Shown here piece after piece: positions 58,301 through 64,000 of a DNA stretch of 64,000 bases. The translations under genes and the position numbers were made by a program. The DNA lies in contig OZ024927.1 in NCBI GenBank assembly GCA_964017235.1, forward strand, positions 45,079,293 through 45,143,292, given 5' to 3'. The notes under the pieces were generated by a model, which ran no database searches, was not told where the DNA came from, and worked only from the letters and a program-made list of their open reading frames with translations. This stretch comes from Sabellastarte sp. h YS-2021. Taxonomy: Eukaryota; Annelida; Polychaeta; Sabellida; Sabellidae. Position 1 is the stretch's first letter, and the number at the start of each line of letters is the position of its first letter.

Positions 58301-61300
58301 AATCATTGTGAAAGTATCTTATAATTGGTTAATGTTTGAGAGCTACAGGCTTCCAAGTTGGTAAAATTTGATCAACCGGTCCCCAAGGGCATTTTTTGAG
58401 ACCCTGAGATGACCATCAGACATGATATTAGCCGGATGAGAAACATACTTTCAGAGCTACGAGGCTTCAAGTGGCAAGAAATTCATAAAATTTGTCCCTG
58501 TGAGCACAATTAGAAACTATACTAAAGACGCATCTGTGGCCAGATACTGGATGTATCCACCGACAAAGGCCAACTAACATAGTTTAGAAGATAAACAGCA
58601 TTTTTCGTTAATAAGCAAGCTGAAAGCACTTTTAAGTTTGGCTACCCTTATTTGACCCTGTAGGAGGGGCTCAAGGTGAAGTCTGACCACATCAAAAGAT
58701 TCGCAGCCCATGATTTCCTATAAGTCGTTTTCACATTGCAAACCTCTAGGACCAATAATAAGCAGGAGGGGCCCAAGGTCAAATCTGACCACATGAAAAG
58801 ATTTTCAACCCATGACTTCCTATAAGTAGTTTTCATATTAATGAGTTATTTGAGAAATACTGGCTATCTGCAATACTTTTATAGATAATTCGCATTTACT
58901 CATTTTGAGTAGGTGAATAATTAGCTACGGGTCTGAAACTTCACCAAGTGAAAGCTCTCTCAAAAGTAGGCGAATGAGTTATTTGGCTATCTACAATACT
59001 TTTAGAGATAATTCGAATTTACTCATTTTCGGTAGGTGAGGAATTACCTACGGGTCTGGAACTTCACCATGTGAAAGCTCTCCCAAAAGTAGATGACGGA
59101 GTTATTTGATAAAAATTGGATATCTGCAATACTTTTAGAGATAATTAGCATTTACTCATTTTGAGTAGGTGAATAATTTGCTACAGGTCTGAAACTTCAC
59201 CAAGTGAAAGGTCTCCCAAAAGTAGGTGAAGGAGTTATTTGACAAAAATTGGCTATCTGGAATACTTTTAGAGATAATTTGCATTTACTCATTTTCAGTA
59301 TGTGAGTAATTACCTACGGGTCTGAAACTTCACCAAGTGAAAGCTCTCCCAAAAGTAGGTGAATGAGTTATTTGAGAAAAATTGGCTATCTGCAATACTT
59401 TTAGAGATAATTCGCATTTACTCATTTTGAGTAGGTGAGTAATTACCTACAGGTCTGGAACTTCAGCATGTGAAAGCTCTCCCAAAAGTAGGTGCATGAG
59501 TTATTTAAGAAAAATTTGCTATCTGCAATACTTTTAGAGAAAATGCAGAATTACTCATTTTTAGTAGGCAAGTAATTTAGCCACAGGCCAAATTTAGACA
59601 TAAAGCCTACCAATAGAATACTGTGGTGCACCCTGTAATATACCTTGCAAACTTGAGAAGGCTAGCTATAATATTTTTTTTGTTAGAGCGGTAATGGTGA
59701 AATCTCTCTACACACTGCGGCTATCCAGTGGATACAATGATTTACTCAACAGTGAGAACCTGAAAGTAGATATTGGTAAGCTAGGCCATGACATAGAGGT
59801 CTGCAATTTCACTCTGTTATAGCTGACCCAAAATTATGTGAATAACATATTTAAACAAAATACTGTAAATGTAATAGTTTTCACGTTATAACTGATTTAC
59901 TCCACAGTGATAACCTAAAAGTAGCTATTACTCAGCTATGCAATGAGCTACATGTCTGAATTTTTTCTATGTTATAGCTGACCCAAAATTAGGTGAACAA
60001 CATATTTAAGCAAAATACTGTAAATGCAATAGTTTTCAAGTTACAACTGATTTACTCATTAGTGAGAACCTGAAAATAGCTATTGCTCAGCTATGCCATG
60101 AGCTATAAGTCTATAATTTCACGACGTTATAGCTGACCCAAAAGTAGGTGAACAACATATTTTAACAAAATACTCCAAATGCAATATTTTTCAAGTTACA
60201 AGTCATTTACTCAACAGTCAGTACCTGAAAATAGCTATTGCTCAGTTGTGCCATGAGCTACAGGTCTGTAATTTCACTATGTTATAGCTGACCCAAAAGT
60301 AGCTGAATAACATATTTACAAAAATTTCTCTAAATGCAATAGTTTTCCAATTACAACTGATTTACTCAACAGTGTGAACTTCAAAGTAGCTATTACTCAG
60401 CTATGCAATGAGCCACAGGTCTGGAACTTCACTATGTTATAGCTGACTCTGAAATAGGTGAATAACATATGAAACAAAATACTCTAAATGTAATACTTTT
60501 GAAGTTATAAGTAATTTACTCAACAGTGATAACCTAAAAGTAGCTATTACTCAGCTATGCCATGAGCTACAGGTCTGAAATTTTACTATGTTATAGCTGA
60601 CCCAAAAGTAGCTGAATAACATATTTATACAAAATTGTGTAAATGCAATAGTTTTCAAGTTACAAGTGATTTTACTCATGATGGAAGTTACTGAAAAGCC
60701 CCAAAAGTAGTTATTACTCACTTAGCTATTGAGACAGACACCCAAGTTACTCACCATGTTGTAGCTAAGAAAAAAGAATCTGATTAACATATTTTAACAA
60801 AATGCTCTAAATGCAACACTTTTCAAGTTATAAGTGATTTAGTGCATGATTTCATGAATTTTAATGCATTTTAGACATTTTTGTCTACCACAGGCCTAAT
60901 TTAGACATAAAGCCTACCAAAAAGATAGGGTGGCGAGTCCTCTAGCATACCAAGCCACCCGCCAAATATGAAAGAAATCTGGAAAGAAATGTGGACTGTA
61001 GGTCGCTAACAAGCAATATTCCACATTTTAGACATTTTTGTCTACCACAGGCCTAATTTAGACATAAAGCCTACCAAAAAGATAGGGTGGCGAGCCCTCT
61101 ACCATATCAAGCCACCTGCCAAATATGAAAGAAATCCGGAAAGAAATGTGGACTGTAGGTCGCTAACAAGAAATCTCTGCAGACGCGGACGACAACGATG
61201 ATGAATTCATAGTATTCCCGCTTCGCGTCGGGGATACAATTATATATTGTGAATTTTATGCAGAGTAACCACATCACACTTGCTTTATATATTTGTTTTG

Positions 61301-61493
61301 AGGTTATAAATTAAGTTTGTTTGGTAGAATTTGAGCTCACCTCAATCTCAAAGAGTGCATGAAGCTGTGACTTGCTGAGGGCGGGGACTTTGGCAGTGAT
61401 TGGCAGGTCCACTGTCTTAGTAACTGTCTTAGTCTTCTTCTCAGTTCCTTTACTGTCCTCCTTAGAGTCATCTTTTGGGTCTGCTTCATTTTC
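52142..61493 (-). CDS. HSPA4: Hsp110/HSPA4-type chaperone gene, last six coding exons (3' part)
   Basis: Exons 61493-61341, 57779-57654, 54465-54358, 53945-53826, 53506-53345 and 52345-52142, all in phase 0, join to ~290 residues ending VDPKVDMELD. Hsp110 proteins are Hsp70 relatives that act as nucleotide exchange factors and holdases for cytosolic Hsp70. The recognised part is the C-terminal region: the acidic/Lys-rich loop (ENEADPKDDSKEDSKGTEKK), the end of the beta domain, the helical domain with the family hallmark ERDRTAAKNGVEEYVYEMRE, then MENWLYNEGEDVAKQAYVD, RPAAFEELGRSLQ, and a charged Lys/Glu tail. The nucleotide-binding domain and first ~550 residues lie beyond 64000. Introns contain elements C2, A4, F4, D2 and I2. 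HSPH1 or HSPA4L as the label is possible; invertebrates usually have a single member. Confidence 0.93.
52735..53060 (-). repeat. Element I2, inverted, in the last HSPA4 intron
   Basis: The complement contains TAGGTTGATGTGCCTGAC, TGATCAATTTGAAATTTGAC and GGCTTTTGAAATTGGTGCC, matching 18345-18500. About two units are present; a G-run (minus strand) near 53085 lies at its start. Confidence 0.6.
53345..53506 (-). CDS. HSPA4: HSPA4 exon (helical domain end)
   Basis: 54 residues from EETYAHIEQVEMDKVTKALQ to VVLSSDVLNQKK, including the conserved EKSEWFDKKSNAASKQ and DPVV. The donor is GTTGGT, weaker than consensus. Confidence 0.9.
53826..53945 (-). CDS. HSPA4: HSPA4 exon
   Basis: 40 residues KTGDPIVLRYTEHQKRPAAF then EELGRSLQLVRKALDSYNAK, with acceptor TTTTACAG and donor GTGCCG. 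It aligns with the Hsp110 segment around the RP..FEELG motif. Confidence 0.92.
54358..54465 (-). CDS. HSPA4: HSPA4 exon
   Basis: 36 residues DKEKFCDKLREMENWLYNEG and EDVAKQAYVDALTTLK, with donor GTAATT and acceptor ATATCCAG. ENWLY.EGED is a family hallmark. Confidence 0.93.
54488..54530. repeat. E-like terminal palindrome
   Basis: AAACGTCCC-ttaca-GGGCACTTAG has the same layout as the E 5' palindrome. It lies between the HSPA4 exon and element C2, without a recognisable leader. Confidence 0.35.
54834..57436 (-). mobile_element. Element C2, inverted, inside an HSPA4 intron
   Basis: It shares with C1 the palindromic 5' end (57436, ACAGCCCTTAAGGGCTGT), the CG-rich phrase (GGCGGGCGGGCGGCGGGAAA, 57362-57382), the array, the ~240 bp tail (55080-55320) and the 3' end (54834-54860, hairpin GCATC-aga-GATGC before GGCTGTGGGGTA inverse). 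It lies between exons 57654-57779 and 54358-54465. Confidence 0.65.
55318..57362 (-). repeat. ~146 bp unit array in C2, about 14 copies with three-unit higher order
   Basis: On the + strand: AGATTTTATAGGTCAAGGTC, ACTACGGCAAGGTCAAAGGT, CAAATCAAGGTCAGACC, then AGTATCAACTTCCTACACCT. Variant blocks recur at ~430-437 bp (ACCATAACACTGCACACC at 55812 and 56249; TACACATTACAGTTTCCGAT at 56162 and 56593), i.e. three-unit repeats. Confidence 0.93.
57654..57779 (-). CDS. HSPA4: HSPA4 exon with family signature
   Basis: 42 residues NQMVSNDRLERDRTAAKNGV, EEYVYEMREKLYETLVPYVL and EA, with acceptor CTTTTGCAG and donor GTAAGT. This matches the most conserved helical-domain block of Hsp110/HSPA4. Confidence 0.95.
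57780..58551. other. HSPA4 intron, no recognised feature
   Basis: AT-rich intronic sequence without repeats of the described families. Confidence 0.5.
58552..59737 (-). mobile_element. Element A4, inverted, carrying both A-type and D-type arrays
   Basis: The 5' end on the minus strand is TTGTATCCACTGGATAG (59737), then GCCGCAGTGTGTAGAGAGAT as in A3. D-type 133 bp units fill 59565-58840, A-type units 58830-58610, and the 3' inverse repeat GGTGGATACA is at 58552-58562. The 3' hairpin and CTAG are not found. Confidence 0.6.
59738..61239 (-). mobile_element. Element F4 in a G-type shell, inverted
   Basis: The 5' end on the minus strand at 61239 is TATCCCCGACGCGAAGCGGG (palindrome with AATA), then a CG-rich phrase (GTTGTCGTCCGCGTCTGCAG). 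A leader is present twice in tandem (60892-61165, ~130 bp each, TAGACATAAAGCCTACCAAA), followed by about seven F units (60860-59740). Confidence 0.58.
61341..61493 (-). CDS. HSPA4: HSPA4 exon (acidic loop / end of beta domain), first in window
   Basis: 51 residues ENEADPKDDSKEDSKGTEKK, TKTVTKTVDLPITAKVPALS and KSQLHALFEIE, with acceptor TTTAG and donor GTGAGC. The Lys/Glu/Asp-rich start is the variable Hsp110 loop; VDLPI is conserved. Upstream exons are outside the window. Confidence 0.92.
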
Positions 61494-62102
61494 CTAAATG
61501 AAAAACAAGATCTCTTTAGTTTTCCAGACATTTCTTAGAAGAGTTTTCTTTTATAGTATGTATGACGTTTAGTGTTGCATCATTCAAAAACAGACAGAAA
61601 TCACTCAAACTACATAAGGGGCTATGAACATAATATTTTTCACTTTTGCTTTACTTTTAGAACCATATATGAAGCAAAAATACCATTTAGATATGTCTCT
61701 TAATGAATCAAATATACACACTATAACCCCGCCAGATAATTACAGACAGAACTAGTGTTGCAACTTGCCTTCAACTTTCATAGTCGATTATTCATCAATT
61801 TTTCCAACTGACAGTCAAGCCATAATCGATTACCCTATTGTTGGTTATTATTTCCTGAAACCTTTCAAGGATGAAGTATAAGTCGATCCAGTAAGAATAA
61901 CAGTGATCTGACATTTAGAATCTACCAAAAAATTGCCACTTCCTGTAAATATGGCGGAAGACTTTAAAGGTCAGAGGAAACGTTTTTCACAAAAATTGTA
62001 AAGTTAACTTAATTCAGTAGACAAACACCCTATAAGAATGAAACTGTGGTTTATTTTAAGAAATATATGGTACAAGAGCCACAAATAGCATTAGAAAAAT
62101 AA
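61494..62102. other. HSPA4 intron, little recognised
   Basis: TAGTGTTGCAACTTGCC at 61754 resembles a hAT-type terminus, but no partner end was found. Otherwise plain AT-rich sequence. Confidence 0.35.
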
Positions 62103-64000
62103 CTAGAGGATCGCTCGCAAAAAAAAAAGATAATGTTTTTGCATAGCAAAAACAAAGCGTCCCGAAAAGGATATAAAGGTGAGTGCTAAAGTATTAAGAA
62201 AATGTTTTGTTTCTAGCCTTATACTGTTGTGGCAACCAAAGTCAGCGCAGTCTGCTCTATCTAGCACGGTTTTCAAGATATAAGCATTTTTGTGTTTTGC
62301 AAAAAATAAAAAAATTAAAAATGTCCGCTATATTTGGCGAGACAAAAATATTTTGAAAATTGGCATGGCTACTCTGCAGAGATACCCAGCAGGTCCAAAA
62401 TTTTGTTGAGTTCACTCCATATAGCACGGTTTTCGAGATATAAGCATTTTTGTGTTTTGCAAAAACTTTGAAAATTCAAAATGGCCACCATTTTGGGGAG
62501 ACAAAAATTTTTGTCAAGACCACTGCCGTGGTGTGTATCTCCCGCCGAGCATTAAAGCAGAACAAATAGCTTTTCCGAGATATTCACAATTTTTCATTTT
62601 CGTGTGTGAAAGGTCTTCCAAAAGTAGGTGAATGAGTTATTTGAGAAAAATTGGCTATCTACAATACTATTAAGAGATAATTCACATTTACTCATTTTGA
62701 GTAGGTGAATAATTATCTATGGGTTTGAAACTTCACCAAGTGAAAGCTCTCCCAAAAGTAGGTGAATGAGTTATTTGAGAAAAATTGGCTATCTGCAATA
62801 CTTTTAGAGATAATTTGCATTTACACATTTTGAGTGGGTGAGTAATTTGCTATGGGTCTGAAACTTCACCAAGTGAAAGCTCTCCCAAAAGTAGGTGAAT
62901 GAATTATTTGAGAAAAATTGGCTATCTGCAATACTTTTAGAGATAATTCGCATTTACTCATTTTGAGTAGACAAGTAACTAGCTATGGGTCTGAAACTTC
63001 ACCAAGTGAAAGCTCTCCCAAAAGTAGGTGAATGAGTTATTTGAGAAAAATTGGCTCTCTGCAATACTTTTAGAGATAATTCGCATTTACTCATTTTCAG
63101 TAGGTGAGTAATTAGCTATGGGTCTGAAACTTCACCAAGTGAAAGCTCTGCCAAAAGTAGGTGAATGAGTTATTTGAGAAAAATTGGCTATCTGCAATAC
63201 TTTTAGAGATAATTCGCATTTACTCATTTTGAGTAGGTGAGTAATTAGCTATGGGTCTGAAACTTCACCAAGTGAAAGCTCTCCCAAAAGTAGGTGAATG
63301 AGTTATTTGAGAAAAATTGGCTATCTGCAATACTTTTAGAGATAATTCACATTTACTCATTTTCAGTAGGTGAGTAATTAGCTATGGGTCTGAAACTTCA
63401 CCAAGTGAAAGCTCTGCCAAAAGTAGGTGAATGAGTTATTTGAGAAAAATTGGCTATCTGCAATACTTTTAGAGATAATTCGCATTTACTCATTTTGAGT
63501 AGGTGAGTAATTAGCTATGGGTCTGAAACTTCACCAAGTGAAAGCTCTCCCAAAAGTAGGTGAATGAGTTATTTGAGAAAAATTGGCTATCTGCAATACT
63601 TTTAGAGATAATTCGCATTTACTCATTTTCAGTAGGTGAGTAATTAGCTATGGGTCTGAAACTTCAAGTGAAAGCTCTCCCAAAAGTAGGTGAATGAGTT
63701 ATTTGAGAAAAATTGGCTCTCTGCAATACTTTTAGAGATAATTCGCATTTACTCATTTTGAGTAGGTGAGTAATTAGCTATGGGTCTGAAACTTCACCAA
63801 GTGAAAGCTCTCCCAAAAGTAGGTGAATGAGTTATTTGAGAAAAATTGGCTATCTGCAATACTTTTAGAGATAATTCGCATTTACTCATTTTCAGTAGGT
63901 GAGTAATTAGCTATGGGTCTGAAACTTCACCAAGTGAAAGCTCTGCCAAAAGTAGGTGAATGAGTTATTTGAGAAAAATTGGCTATCTGCAATACTTTTA
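62103..64000 (-). mobile_element. Element D2, inverted, running off the window
   Basis: The 3' end (minus strand) GCGAGCGATCCTCTAG before TTA is at 62103. 62240-62625 matches 44955-45340 closely. An ~88 bp insertion (62142-62230), absent from D1, contains AACAAAGCGTCCCG. The 5' end is beyond 64000. Confidence 0.58.
62590..64000 (-). repeat. 133 bp unit array in D2, at least 10 copies, open at window end
   Basis: Very homogeneous units like those of D1. Two variants alternate (CATTTTGAGTAGGTGAGTAA and CATTTTCAGTAGGTGAGTAA, with CTCTCCC against CTCTGCC), suggesting a two-unit (~266 bp) higher-order repeat from 63000 on. Confidence 0.93.

Noticed and set aside
61752..61770. hAT terminus TAGTGTTGCAAC
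   Set aside because: No matching right end seen within the intron.
490..64000. CRISPR arrays
   Set aside because: The direct repeats are 133-169 bp contiguous satellites without unique spacers, and the genome is eukaryotic.

Overview
This is a eukaryotic, AT-rich, intron-containing and extremely repeat-dense window. The HSPA4/Hsp110 gene structure, DIRS and CR1/L2-type retroelements, hAT, pogo and Tc1/mariner MITEs, and abundant satellite-bearing interspersed elements suggest a marine invertebrate. A mollusc or other lophotrochozoan is my best guess, but the sequence alone does not fix it. There are no bacterial operons, rRNA genes or CRISPR arrays.

Host genes. Two genes are well supported and they converge. 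On the + strand, four exons (8198-12274) encode a complete 222-residue, basic, probably nuclear protein with an AT-hook-like KGRPR motif; I do not recognise its family. On the - strand, six exons (61493 down to 52142) encode the C-terminal ~290 residues of an Hsp110/HSPA4 chaperone; the 5' two thirds of the gene lies beyond position 64000. Two more open, splice-flanked stretches on the + strand (18102-18230, 43787-43962) may be exons of unidentified genes.

Repeats. Most of the rest is built from at least seven families of interspersed elements sharing one architecture: a GC-rich palindrome at the 5' end that carries a subterminal inverted repeat, a short CG-rich leader, a tandem array of 133-169 bp units, the inverted copy of the subterminal repeat, a short hairpin, and (in families A, B and D) an end at CTAG followed by TT. 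This fits non-autonomous rolling-circle elements of the Helitron/Helentron (HINE) type. I call them A (4191-6894, 19356-21197, 37737-38586, 58552-59737), B (158-3322, 25627-31080), C (22408-24355, 54834-57436), D (44914-47585, 62103-end), E (12.5, 16.4, 32.1 and 33.1 kb), F/G (14.1-16.0, 35.2-37.4, 42.2-42.9, 59.7-61.2 kb) and I (18.3-19.1, 52.7-53.06 kb). The array units are shared between different shells, so cargo and ends behave as separate modules. Units of A and C are packed with TCAAGGTCA-type nuclear-receptor half-sites, and several families carry a YY1-like AAAATGGCGGC or CAAGATGGCCGCC core.

Other mobile DNA. A decayed DIRS-type retrotransposon (33173-42223, - strand) is split in its gag region by a 5.7 kb element with ~75 bp terminal inverted repeats (34879-40556). 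That element contains F, G and A elements and a CR1/L2-type LINE 3' fragment. Well-delimited MITEs lie at 7070-7700 (12 bp target duplication), 9884-10259 (hAT, 8 bp duplication), 16534-17340 (pogo-like, TA) and 21432-22315 (Tc1/mariner-like, TA). A SINE-like element occurs at 11495-11767 and 31747-32069, the latter with an exact 8 bp duplication and an empty-site paralogue in the window.
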